Below are positions 8,293 to 18,375 of a DNA stretch of 36,621 bases, piece after piece. Source of the DNA: an uncultured SAR86 cluster bacterium. Its GTDB lineage: Bacteria; Pseudomonadota; Gammaproteobacteria; Magnimaribacterales; Magnimaribacteraceae. The notes beneath the pieces are model-generated. The model was given only the letters and a program-made list of their open reading frames with translations, did not search any database and had not been told where the DNA came from. Position numbers and translations under genes: made by a program. The stretch spans positions 1 through 36,621 of the forward strand of contig CACDOC010000008.1 in NCBI GenBank assembly GCA_902554355.1. The letters run 5' to 3'. Positions within the stretch are counted from its first letter, which is position 1; each line of letters begins with the position of its first letter.

Positions 8293-8684
8293 TAAATTAA
8301 GTCTTCTTTGCATCGCATCAAAAATTCTTTTTTTGTACTAGTGGTTCTACAAATCTCATCTATAGATGGGTATGAAAGGATCCTGATATTGTCTTTTTCT
8401 AAAATCTCTATTTTGGAACAGCCAAAGAGAAGAGCGATGTTTATATCTTCCTGTATTACTCTTTCGATACATATCTTCTTTACAGAGTCTTTGTTTAGGA
8501 AGCGTGCGACTGAATTAATAAATCTCTCTCTTGCATTTAAGTCTAAGTCTGATGCTCTAGAAGAAGAAAGAGCTATAACAGATTCTCCAATTAAGTAAGA
8601 TTGGAGCCTTACCTCAATATCTTGTCTCTTAGTCCAAAAAGTAAACCCTAGTTTTTCAAGTTTATTGTATTTTGAGAGCCCCAT
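8292..8684 (-). CDS. holD: Probable DNA polymerase III subunit psi
   Basis: The protein has 130 residues (E. coli HolD has 137) and sits directly before rimI, the normal place for holD. The N-terminus YNKLEKLGFTFWTKR lines up with E. coli WQLQQLGITQWSLR, the segment that contacts chi. The end, PSIDEICRTTSTKKEFLMRC, resembles PALTDLRANPTARAALWQQI. The middle is poorly conserved, as is normal for psi. Psi bridges chi (HolC, at 77-523 here) to the clamp loader. The call relies on the conserved N-terminus and on position, because overall similarity is low. The stop overlaps the rimI start by 1 nt. The upstream region is shared with divergent leuA. Confidence 0.7.
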   Translation of the reverse strand: MGLSKYNKLEKLGFTFWTKRQDIEVRLQSYLIGESVIALSSSRASDLDLNARERFINSVARFLNKDSVKKICIERVIQEDINIALLFGCSKIEILEKDNIRILSYPSIDEICRTTSTKKEFLMRCKEDLI

Positions 8685-8721
8685 TTATGTTTATTCTACC
8701 CTTAGATTATGAACTCTCAAC

Positions 8722-8748
8722 TTGACCGTTAACAACTGCATATATAAG
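8722..8748 (+). promoter_or_regulatory. Candidate leuA promoter
   Basis: TTGACC at 8722-8727 is a good -35 hexamer. TATAAG at 8743-8748 is a plausible -10 at a short 15-nt spacing. Transcription would begin near 8755, giving a leader of about 150 nt before leuA that includes both hairpins described below. The suboptimal spacer keeps confidence low. Confidence 0.4.
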
Positions 8749-8758
8749 CTTGTATTTA

Positions 8759-8845
8759 ATGATCTTAGTCATGATAGAAAAATTGATTTATCGACTTACT
8801 AGCCCGGTCTCTTTATCAGAGAGATTACCGGGCTTATATCTATAA
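8759..8845 (+). CDS. Possible leuA leader peptide (28 codons, leucine-rich)
   Basis: An ATG-to-TAA frame of 28 codons precedes leuA. Seven codons are leucine (positions 3, 9, 13, 19, 23, 26 and 28), four of them in the last ten, and the last ones run through the hairpin at 8801-8834. This is the arrangement expected of a leucine attenuator leader. Against it, the leucines are not in an uninterrupted run as in E. coli leuL, no Shine-Dalgarno sequence is visible, and leucine is a common residue in AT-rich frames. Treat it as a candidate only. Confidence 0.25.
   Translation: MILVMIEKLIYRLTSPVSLSERLPGLYL
8801..8834 (+). promoter_or_regulatory. GC-rich hairpin in the leuA leader
   Basis: AGCCCGGT (8801-8808) pairs perfectly with ACCGGGCT (8827-8834), and an inner CTCT (8809-8812) pairs with AGAG (8818-8821) around a TTATC loop. 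It stands out sharply from the AT-rich surroundings. It is not followed by a T run, so a simple terminator is unlikely. It lies in the leuA leader and may act in attenuation or translational control. Confidence 0.6.
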
Positions 8846-8862
8846 GTTTATTTAATAAACTT
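8844..8862 (+). promoter_or_regulatory. Second hairpin in the leuA leader
   Basis: AAGTTTA (8844-8850) and TAAACTT (8856-8862) form a perfect 7-bp inverted repeat with a TTTAA loop, 9 nt after the GC-rich hairpin and about 40 nt before the leuA start. It is weak because it is A/U-rich, but the tandem arrangement suggests a structured leader. Confidence 0.4.
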
Positions 8863-8897
8863 ACTCTATTCCAACAGTAAAATTAAATAAGGATTAA

Positions 8898-10586
<1,689 letters not shown>

Positions 10587-10627
10587 GTTAAATCGTTAAT
10601 ATATCCTTCTAAAAAACTTGGGGAGAT

Positions 10628-12031
10628 ATGGATAACACACAACAAGTTAAGCGAAATACTATTGTAGCTTATGGAGGATTAGCTACTCCACTTGCAATGA
10701 TTGGTTATCCTATAGCTATCTGGTTAATTCCTTTCTATTCAGAAGTCGTAGGTATACCGCTTTATATAATTGCAAATATACTTTTAATTGCAAGATTCAC
10801 TGACGTAATTACCGACCCAATTCTTGGGCAATTAGGTGACTCTACAAGGACACCGATTGGAAGAAGGAAACCTTGGATTATTCTAGGTGTTCCTTTGATG
10901 ATGATAGCCATATACAAATTATTTATTCCCGGAACAGAAGTTACAATCGCCTACTTCGTCGTTTGGATGATGCTTATGTATTTAGGCTCCACAATAATTG
11001 GTATTCCTTATGGGGCTTGGGGAGCTGAAATATCGCCTGACTACCACCAGAGATCTAGAGTTGTTGGCGGAAGAGAGGGGTGGACCCTGATAGGCTTATT
11101 GATTTCTGCTCTGATACCTCTTGCTATAGAAGTATCAGGTCAAGGAATAAGTTTTTCAAACTCTATCAAAAGAATGCTAGCAGCTATTTTTGTTTTTCAA
11201 GATTTTTCAACCTCCGGAAAAATGTCTGACATCCTAGCTAGCATGGGATTAGGTATTATATTTTTATTACCTATATTTGCTGCATGGGCGCTTTGGAAAG
11301 TTCCAGATCCAATGCCTAAGGTAGAAAAAAAGATTCCTTTAGTTGAAGGTCTTAAATATGCTTCGGAAAACCCACTTCTTATAAGGATTCTATTAATCAT
11401 ATTCCTAGTTATAGCTGGTGAATCATTTAGAAATACTTTATCACTATGGTTTGTTAGAGACGTTATAGGAATCGAGACTGTAGGAGCTTCTTATGCCCGA
11501 TACTTTATTGCAGGATTAATAGGTATACCTTTTTGGCTCTGGTTAGGTAAAACTTTAGGTAAACATAAAGCTTTTTGTATTACCCTGGTAGGAACAGGAA
11601 CAGTTAGTTTTTTATGTTTCTTTCTGGAAAGAGGAGACTTTAATCAATTCCATGCTTTATTCCTTATTAAAGGATTCTGTTTTGGCGGACTGCAATTTCT
11701 TCCAGCTTCTATGCTAGCTGATGTAGTAGATTTAGATTCCCTTAAGACGGGAGGTAGGCGCGCAGGTACCTTCTTTGCTTTAAATGGAATGATAGCAAAG
11801 GTTTCAGCAATGATTGCTGTTTGGGCAGCAGCAATATTGGTAGACTTTTCGGGCTTTGTTCCCGGTACTGAAAATACTGACTCAGCGATGCTCGCTTTAA
11901 GAGTTTATTATTGCTTAGGGTGTGCTGCATTCTTTGTTCCAGCACTTTTCTTAACATGGTTTTATCCTCTAACTAAGGAAAAGCATAAAGAACTTAGAAA
12001 AGAACTTGAGAGCCAATCGAATTCAAGTTAA
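10628..12031 (+). CDS. GPH-family MFS symporter (MelB-like sugar/cation type)
   Basis: The protein has 467 residues with about twelve hydrophobic segments. The loop after the second membrane segment reads DVITDPILGQLGDSTRTPIGRRKPW, the hallmark of glycoside-pentoside-hexuronide:cation symporters such as MelB. The second half has LPASMLADVVDLDSLKTGGRRAGTFFAL, again typical of this family. Such proteins carry sugars or related solutes with Na+ or H+, but the substrate cannot be read from the sequence. It starts 41 nt after leuA on the same strand and may be cotranscribed. A GGGGAGA lies unusually close (2 nt) to the ATG. It is convergent with tilS, with only 11 nt between stops and no obvious terminator hairpin. 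Confidence 0.88.
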   Translation: MDNTQQVKRNTIVAYGGLATPLAMIGYPIAIWLIPFYSEVVGIPLYIIANILLIARFTDVITDPILGQLGDSTRTPIGRRKPWIILGVPLMMIAIYKLFIPGTEVTIAYFVVWMMLMYLGSTIIGIPYGAWGAEISPDYHQRSRVVGGREGWTLIGLLISALIPLAIEVSGQGISFSNSIKRMLAAIFVFQDFSTSGKMSDILASMGLGIIFLLPIFAAWALWKVPDPMPKVEKKIPLVEGLKYASENPLLIRILLIIFLVIAGESFRNTLSLWFVRDVIGIETVGASYARYFIAGLIGIPFWLWLGKTLGKHKAFCITLVGTGTVSFLCFFLERGDFNQFHALFLIKGFCFGGLQFLPASMLADVVDLDSLKTGGRRAGTFFALNGMIAKVSAMIAVWAAAILVDFSGFVPGTENTDSAMLALRVYYCLGCAAFFVPALFLTWFYPLTKEKHKELRKELESQSNSS

Positions 12032-12042
12032 GTTTTTAAATT

Positions 12043-13374
12043 CTATACCGTTAAATTGTCAGTCCAGTTTATAGAAATACCTTTTTTGTTAGGTTTAGTG
12101 TGGAATTCTTCACAAACCCATAAATCGCCAACAGCTGCTAACTTATCTCCTATATAGATAAGAGGCAATCTATCTCTTTGCCATATAGGAATATTATATT
12201 CTTGAAATAATTTCTTTAGCTTCTGACTTTTATTTCTTCCAAAGGGCTTGCACCTTTCTCCTCCAGACCTGCCTTTTACAAAGATTTTTTGACCAAGATA
12301 AAGTTCGTCTATTCCCTCTCCTTCAACCTTCTTTGCATACAATAATCCTGACGGTATTTCTAATTTAGAACTCAAATCCCAATCTGATTTATATGCAGAA
12401 TCTAGCTTATCCAGATCCTCTTCAGAAAAGATACATATTTCTTCTCCTAATACTTTAAGTCTAGATATCTTAGCATTCTCTTTATCAGCTAAAACAAAGT
12501 CTAAGTTATCCAATTTATTAGAGCCACGTAATGATCTATTTATTTCTTTTAAGTAATTTGAATTTATCTCCAACCCCAATTTATGATTGAATAAAAAATA
12601 TAATAAGTTTTCTGCTCTTTCTGTAGTTAAAGCTCGATATTGACTTAAATTATAAGAATTTTCTTTAGAAGTTACTTGCTTCAGATCTTCTTCTGCAACA
12701 GACTGAAGGATACTATTTGACCTAGTAGCTTCTATAGATAAATGTAAAACTGATTTCTCAATATTTGGCCAACTTTCTTTCGCTATTGGTAATAATTTAT
12801 TTCTTATAAAATTTCTTGATATCTTATTGTCTTCATTGGATTCGTCTTCGATCCATTTCAGTTTATTTAATAGTGCATATTCCCTTAGTTCTTTTTTAGA
12901 AAAACCTAGTAAAGGCCTATGGAATTCAATATTTCTTTCTTTTCTCCACGCCGGAATTCCAGTAAGGCCATTTAGACCCGTACCTCTTAAAAATCTAAAG
13001 AATATTGTTTCAACCTGATCATCTTTATGATGAGCAGTCAGAATAATGTCGTTAGCTGAAGACCATTGGTTAAATTTTTCATACCTAATTTTTCGTAAAT
13101 CATCTTCTGAAGGGTCAGTAAGTTTTTCTAGCTTATAAGAAAGGAAATTAACACCAAGTTCTTTGGTGTTTTGTTTACAAAAATCTTCCCATTTATCCGA
13201 GTTAAGGCTAACTGCATGATTTATGTGTATTGCTTGAATCTTATCTTTTTGACTTATTTTTGTAGTTAATAGATGTAATAAAACCGTAGAATCAAGGCCT
13301 CCTGAATAGGCAACACCAATTCGATCAAACCTATCTAATAACGAATCAAAAGAAAATTCTTCTAGTAGATCCAT
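12043..13374 (-). CDS. tilS: tRNA(Ile)-lysidine synthase
   Basis: This 443-residue ATP-dependent enzyme converts C34 of the tRNA-Ile anticodon CAU to lysidine, so that it reads AUA codons. The PP-loop SGGLDS is at residues 24-29, with HHKDDQVETIFFRFLRGTG further on as the second conserved block. The C-terminal tRNA-binding domain is visible in VKGRSGGERCKPFGRNKSQKLKKLFQ (from about 370), followed by IPIWQRDRLPLIY. It is the last gene of the long minus-strand run, starting 2 nt after the accA stop. That order (accA-tilS) is the Pseudomonas-type arrangement. Confidence 0.95.
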   Translation of the reverse strand: MDLLEEFSFDSLLDRFDRIGVAYSGGLDSTVLLHLLTTKISQKDKIQAIHINHAVSLNSDKWEDFCKQNTKELGVNFLSYKLEKLTDPSEDDLRKIRYEKFNQWSSANDIILTAHHKDDQVETIFFRFLRGTGLNGLTGIPAWRKERNIEFHRPLLGFSKKELREYALLNKLKWIEDESNEDNKISRNFIRNKLLPIAKESWPNIEKSVLHLSIEATRSNSILQSVAEEDLKQVTSKENSYNLSQYRALTTERAENLLYFLFNHKLGLEINSNYLKEINRSLRGSNKLDNLDFVLADKENAKISRLKVLGEEICIFSEEDLDKLDSAYKSDWDLSSKLEIPSGLLYAKKVEGEGIDELYLGQKIFVKGRSGGERCKPFGRNKSQKLKKLFQEYNIPIWQRDRLPLIYIGDKLAAVGDLWVCEEFHTKPNKKGISINWTDNLTV

Positions 13375-13376
13375 TT

Positions 13377-14324
13377 TTATAGAGCACCGTAACTCATAAG
13401 ACGTTCATATCTTTTGTCTACCAAATCATCTAGCGGTATCTGAATGAGTCGATCAAGATTTAGAATGATGGAATTTTTTAGGTTTAAAGAAGCTTGATCG
13501 TAATTTCTATGAGCTCCACCGAGAGGTTCTTTAATTATTTCATCTATCAAGTTTAACTCAAGTATATTTTTTGCACTTAATTTCATGGCCTCAGCAGCAG
13601 CATCAGCCATCTCTGAATCCCTCCAGACAATACTTGCGCAAGCTTCAGGAGAAGCTACTGAATAAGTTGCATACTCCATCATATTTACGTGATCTCCTAC
13701 TCCCAAAGCGAGAGCACCACCTGACCCTCCCTCTCCTACAATGTTCGCAATTATTGGGGTCTTAAGTGAGGACATAACCTTTAAGTTATAGGCAATAGCT
13801 TCACTTTGGCCTCTTTCTTCACTATCTATTCCAGGGTATGCTCCAGGTGTATCGATCATCGTTACTACTGGTAAATTAAACCTTTCAGCTAATTTCATTA
13901 ACCTACACGCTTTTCTGTATCCTTCCGGTTGGGACATTCCAAAGTTATGTTTTATCTTATCTTCAGTTGTTCTTCCTTTTTCATGTCCGATAATTACAAC
14001 TTGAAAATCTCCAATTCTAGCTATGCCTCCAATAACGGCCCTATCATCAGAGAAGTGGCGATCTCCATGTAATTCATCAAATTGATCAGTGACTCTCTCA
14101 ATGTAATCAACGAAATGTGGTCTTTCTGGATGTCTAGCAACCTGAACATTTTGCCAAGGAGAAAGATCGGAATATATTTTTTCAGTTAATTTAACTGCAG
14201 ATTCATTTAGCCCAATAACTTTCTGTTTTATTTGATCTTGATCTAAATCTGAATTCTCTAATTCCAATATCTTGTTTTCAATATCTGCAATTGGTTGCTC
14301 AAAGTCTAAATAACTTTTAACCAT
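13377..14324 (-). CDS. accA: Acetyl-CoA carboxylase carboxyltransferase subunit alpha
   Basis: This 315-residue alpha subunit pairs with AccD to transfer the carboxyl group from biotin to acetyl-CoA, making malonyl-CoA for fatty-acid synthesis. Family blocks are clear: ARHPERPHFVDYIERV, FDELHGDRHFSDDRAVIGG, GHEKGRTTEDKIKHNFGM, PEGYRKACRLMKLAERF, and IDTPGAYPGIDSEERGQSEAIA. The oxyanion-hole region GEGGSGGALALGVGD follows. The length matches E. coli AccA (319). It starts 9 nt after dnaE, and its pairing with dnaE is the standard gammaproteobacterial order. Confidence 0.97.
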   Translation of the reverse strand: MVKSYLDFEQPIADIENKILELENSDLDQDQIKQKVIGLNESAVKLTEKIYSDLSPWQNVQVARHPERPHFVDYIERVTDQFDELHGDRHFSDDRAVIGGIARIGDFQVVIIGHEKGRTTEDKIKHNFGMSQPEGYRKACRLMKLAERFNLPVVTMIDTPGAYPGIDSEERGQSEAIAYNLKVMSSLKTPIIANIVGEGGSGGALALGVGDHVNMMEYATYSVASPEACASIVWRDSEMADAAAEAMKLSAKNILELNLIDEIIKEPLGGAHRNYDQASLNLKNSIILNLDRLIQIPLDDLVDKRYERLMSYGAL

Positions 14325-14333
14325 AGTAAGAAA

Positions 14334-17300
14334 TTAATTCAAATGAGGTCTGGAATGATACACCAAATTTACGTTATCTTTACCAAACTTATTCTTTAAG
14401 AGTTTAATATTTTCATCTTTTAGATCAATTAAATAGTCTCTTGGTAGCTCAATTTCTGCAGAAGCTTCATCAGTCTCATAAGATAATAAAACTTGATTTC
14501 CTTCATTAGAGACCGCTAATTCCTTGATAACACTAATCACTGAGTCTTGATCAAACTTATAATCAAGATTTATAGAAATATTTTTAACATACTCTCTTCT
14601 GGCCTGACCAAAAGTTAATATCTTTTCAGCAATAATCTTATGAGAATTTTTACCTCCGTATTCATCTCTTTCAACTAGGCCCTCGACAACTAGAAGCTGT
14701 CCTTTCTTTAATAACCCTCTATAGTTATCAAATACATCTGCCCAAACTGACACCTCTATTCTACCGCTACTGTCATCAAGTGTTGCAAAAGCAAACCTTC
14801 CTCTTTTACTTTGCCTAACATTAAGATGTACGAGAGTTCCAGCAACTCTTTGCGGATGTGATTCAGCTTGAAGTTCAGAAATAAAGAATCCACACATATT
14901 TCTAACCTCTTTCTTTTTTGACTCTAGAGGATGAGATTCTAAATAAAAACCCAATGCACTCCACTCTGCTGAAACATGATCAAATTCCACTTCAGAAAAG
15001 TTTGTATCCTCAATAACATTGGTATTTACTTCGTCTCCAAAGAAGTCCTTAATATTGCTTTTGTCTCTTTCAGTAACTTGTTCAGCATTCCTTAAGCAGC
15101 CTTCAATCTTACTAAATAAAATATTTCTATCTCCTAAACAATCCATAGCGCCTGAGCCTATTAAAGCCGTTAAGATTCTTTTATTAACTCTGTTAAAACC
15201 AACTCTTATGCAAAAATCTAATAAATTTTTATATTTTTCCTTTTCTCTTTCTTCGACTATCTTATCTACTAAAGACTCTCCTATTCCTTTTATCGCTCCA
15301 AGACCGTATAAAATTGTTGAGGAGTCCAAATCTTCAAATCGATAAGAGCTTTGATTTACATCAGGCTTTAGAATATTAAGACCAATATTCCTGCAATCAT
15401 CTACGAATACTTGGATACTATCTGTATTACCCAAGTCACAAGACATTACAGAGGCCATAAATTCAGAAGGAAAGTGGGCCTTTAACCAAGCAGTCTGATA
15501 AGCGATTAACGCATAGCCTACAGAGTGTGATCGATTAAATCCGTAACCAGCAAATTGCTCTATCTGATCAAATAAGTTAGCAGCATATCTTTCACTAACT
15601 TTTCTCTTCACTGCTCCATCAATGAATGTCGAACGTAACCTTTCCATTTCTTCCTTTTTCTTCTTTCCCATTGCTCTTCTTAATATATCTGCTTGCCCTA
15701 AACTAAAACCAGACAAATCTTGCGCTATTTGCATAACTTGTTCCTGATATACGATAACTCCATAGGTAGTACCTAGTATCTTCTCTACTGCTTCATGACC
15801 ATAAGTTACTTCTTCACGTCCATGTTTACGATTTATGTAAGAATCTACCATGTTCATTCCTAAAGCTCCTGGCCTATAAAGAGCATTCATACTTACAATA
15901 TCTTCAAAGTCACTCGGCACTAATTGCCTTAAATAATCCCTCATCCCTCTTGACTCTAATTGAAATACACCTGTTGTTTCTGCTCTTTGAAGCAGTTCAA
16001 ATGTTTTTGGATCATTGAGCGGCAAGTCTTCGATATCTATGTACTTTTTTGGGTCTTTTATTTTTAAATTAACTCTAGTAACAGCTTGATCAAGAATTGT
16101 TAAAGTCTTAAGTCCTAGGAAATCAAATTTTACAAGTCCTGCTGACTCTACATCTCCCATATCGAATTGTGAAGCAACCGTGCCTTTATCGGAATCAAGG
16201 ATTAGTGGAGTAAAGTCAGTAAGGGCAGTTGGAGCTATCACAACTCCTGCTGCATGTGTGCCTACGCTTCTTGATAGGCCCTCTAGTTTCAAGGCCATAT
16301 CATAAACTTCTCTTGATTCTTCTGATTCTTCTATTGTTTCTTTAAACTGTTTCTCCTTATAAGCTTCTTCAAGTGAAATACCTAAAACATCAGGAATAGC
16401 TTTTGCTAATCTATCTCCAAATCCATAAGGCTTACCTAGAACTCTCACTACATCTCTCAAGACAGCTCTTGCAGCCATTGTTCCTCTAGTACTTATTTGG
16501 GCAACAGATTCTTTCCCGTATTTTTTAGTTACGTAATCTAAAACCTTATCTCTTCCTTCTATACAGAAATCTATATCAAAATCAGGATTGCTTACTCTCT
16601 CAGGGTTCAAAAATCTTTCAAACAATAGATCATATTTTATTGGGTCTATCGCAGTAATTCCTAAAGCATAAGCAGTTATGGATCCAGCTCCTGAGCCCCT
16701 ACCAGGTCCAACTGGAATACTGTTTTCTTGAGCCCAATTAACAAAATCAGCAACAATTAAAAAGTAACCTGCAAAATCTAATTTACAAATCATGTCCAAT
16801 TCATAATCCAGCCTCTTAAAATACAGATCATTATTTACTTCATAACTGTTTACGGAATTTTTAATAGTTATAAGCCTTTTCTTTAGTCCTTCCTTAGATA
16901 TTCTTCTTAAATGATCTTCTCTAGTCTGGCCTTTAGGAACTTCAAAATCTGGGAGATAAAATTTACCTAACTCGAGATCTAAATTACATTTCTCTGCAAT
17001 TTTTACTGAATTAATAAGCGCCTCTGGCAAATCAGAAAATAGCTCTATCATCTCTTCTTTTGTTCTAAAATACTGAGTCTCTATGTAATCTTTAGATCTT
17101 CTAGGATCATCTAAAATTTCGCCTCTTTGAATACATACCCTAGCTTCATGAGCCTCAAAATCTGATGGACTAACTTCAGGGTCGATCGGCATAAGAAATC
17201 TAACATTATTAGTAGCAACGATAGGAACATTCATTCTTGTTGCAATGTCTATAGCTGTATTATTGTATTCATCTTCATTTGTTTTCCCCAGTCTGTGAAT

Positions 17301-17804
17301 TTCTATAAAGAAATCTTCACCGAATATATCTTGAAAGAACTTAATTCTCGACTCAGTTAAAGAAATATTTCCAGCTAATATTGATTGACCTATGTGACCT
17401 TCCATGCCTCCAGACAATGCAATTAACCCATCTCCAAGATTTTTTAGTGCAGGCAACTCTACAGTAGGCTCACCATTTACTTGTCCTTCCACATAAGCGT
17501 TAGAAACAATTTTAGTTAGATTAATATAGCCTTGTTTGTCTTTTACTAATAATACAATTGGAGCAGGTAAAGAATCTTTATCCTTAACTACATTTACCTC
17601 AGCACCCACTATAGGCTTAATACCATTTTCTCTAGAACTTCTATAAAATTCTAAAAGTCCAAAAAGATTAGTTAAATCAGTTAGTCCTACTGCACTGTAC
17701 TTTAGAGAGGAGGCTCTAGAGACTAACTCTGAAATTCTTATTATTCCATCAGACAACGAGTATTCTGAATGTAAATGAAGATGAACAAAATCAGGTCTTT
17801 CCAT
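14334..17804 (-). CDS. dnaE: DNA polymerase III subunit alpha
   Basis: This is the replicative polymerase, 1156 residues from the ATG at 17804 (E. coli 1160). Domains in order are a PHP domain at the N-terminus, a C-family polymerase core with PVGPGRGSGAGSITAYALG and PDFDIDFC (about 407-414, the catalytic aspartates), a beta-clamp/HhH region, and an OB-fold (about 985-1060). The PHP domain looks partly degenerate: the first motif keeps HLHS, where E. coli has RVHS, but the later histidines are replaced (TDLT, NNVRF). Proofreading by it is therefore unlikely. A TTG at 17813 would add three residues. I prefer the ATG because MERPDFVHLHLHSEYS aligns with E. coli MSEPRFVHLRVHSDYS. Confidence 0.97.
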   Translation of the reverse strand: MERPDFVHLHLHSEYSLSDGIIRISELVSRASSLKYSAVGLTDLTNLFGLLEFYRSSRENGIKPIVGAEVNVVKDKDSLPAPIVLLVKDKQGYINLTKIVSNAYVEGQVNGEPTVELPALKNLGDGLIALSGGMEGHIGQSILAGNISLTESRIKFFQDIFGEDFFIEIHRLGKTNEDEYNNTAIDIATRMNVPIVATNNVRFLMPIDPEVSPSDFEAHEARVCIQRGEILDDPRRSKDYIETQYFRTKEEMIELFSDLPEALINSVKIAEKCNLDLELGKFYLPDFEVPKGQTREDHLRRISKEGLKKRLITIKNSVNSYEVNNDLYFKRLDYELDMICKLDFAGYFLIVADFVNWAQENSIPVGPGRGSGAGSITAYALGITAIDPIKYDLLFERFLNPERVSNPDFDIDFCIEGRDKVLDYVTKKYGKESVAQISTRGTMAARAVLRDVVRVLGKPYGFGDRLAKAIPDVLGISLEEAYKEKQFKETIEESEESREVYDMALKLEGLSRSVGTHAAGVVIAPTALTDFTPLILDSDKGTVASQFDMGDVESAGLVKFDFLGLKTLTILDQAVTRVNLKIKDPKKYIDIEDLPLNDPKTFELLQRAETTGVFQLESRGMRDYLRQLVPSDFEDIVSMNALYRPGALGMNMVDSYINRKHGREEVTYGHEAVEKILGTTYGVIVYQEQVMQIAQDLSGFSLGQADILRRAMGKKKKEEMERLRSTFIDGAVKRKVSERYAANLFDQIEQFAGYGFNRSHSVGYALIAYQTAWLKAHFPSEFMASVMSCDLGNTDSIQVFVDDCRNIGLNILKPDVNQSSYRFEDLDSSTILYGLGAIKGIGESLVDKIVEEREKEKYKNLLDFCIRVGFNRVNKRILTALIGSGAMDCLGDRNILFSKIEGCLRNAEQVTERDKSNIKDFFGDEVNTNVIEDTNFSEVEFDHVSAEWSALGFYLESHPLESKKKEVRNMCGFFISELQAESHPQRVAGTLVHLNVRQSKRGRFAFATLDDSSGRIEVSVWADVFDNYRGLLKKGQLLVVEGLVERDEYGGKNSHKIIAEKILTFGQARREYVKNISINLDYKFDQDSVISVIKELAVSNEGNQVLLSYETDEASAEIELPRDYLIDLKDENIKLLKNKFGKDNVNLVYHSRPHLN

Positions 17805-17814
17805 GTTAGCCAAT

Positions 17815-18375
17815 TTAAGTTAAATAATTCTTTACAGGTTTGAATGATTGCCTATGCTCATCGCATGGTCCAAACTCCCTCAAAGCTGCTAAATGAATCT
17901 TTGTTGGATAGCCTTTATGTTTAGCAAACCCATAATTAGGGTATATTTTATCTAGTTCAAACATAATTGAATCTCTTTCAATCTTAGCCAAAATAGACGC
18001 AGCCATGATATTTTCTTTAATAGCATCTCCTCTTACAATAGCTTCACAGGGGACGTCTACTTCAGGCGTATACTGTCCATCAACTATAACTTTTTCTGGA
18101 ACTTCTGATAAGTTTTTTATTGCCCTTTCCATTGATAATAAAGAAGCTCTTAATATATTTAATTTATCAATTTCTTGCACTGTTGCTATTCCAATTGACC
18201 AACACACCGAATGCTTCTTAATTTCTTCAGATAAAGATTTCCTTTTATCTTTAGACAGTTTTTTAGAATCGTCTAGGCCTAGAAAGGTAAATTCAGGTTT
18301 AAGTATAACGGCTGCAGAAACTACAGGGCCGGCCAGAGGCCCTCTTCCTGCTTCATCAACTCCTGCTTCAATCAA
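17815..18375 (-). CDS. rnhB: Ribonuclease HII
   Basis: The 186-residue enzyme removes ribonucleotides misincorporated in DNA. The active-site aspartate and glutamate are in AGVDEAGRGPLAGPV (D7, E8). Further acidic positions lie in VDGQYTP and ILAKIERDSIM, and the domain closes with YGFAKHKGYPTKIHLAAL. The start must be TTG at 18375, since the conserved motif begins at residue 4 and no ATG precedes it in frame. The TTG overlaps the lpxB stop (TTGA). The order lpxB-rnhB-dnaE is standard in gammaproteobacteria. Confidence 0.96.
   Translation of the reverse strand: MIEAGVDEAGRGPLAGPVVSAAVILKPEFTFLGLDDSKKLSKDKRKSLSEEIKKHSVCWSIGIATVQEIDKLNILRASLLSMERAIKNLSEVPEKVIVDGQYTPEVDVPCEAIVRGDAIKENIMAASILAKIERDSIMFELDKIYPNYGFAKHKGYPTKIHLAALREFGPCDEHRQSFKPVKNYLT

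Noticed and set aside
8801..8834. GC-rich hairpin as a rho-independent terminator
   Set aside because: No T run follows on either strand, and both flanking genes point away from it, so there is nothing to terminate except the leuA leader itself.
15019..15345. Open frame of 108 codons antisense to dnaE
   Set aside because: It lies wholly inside a clear DnaE coding region, and its serine- and leucine-rich composition is typical of antisense frames here.
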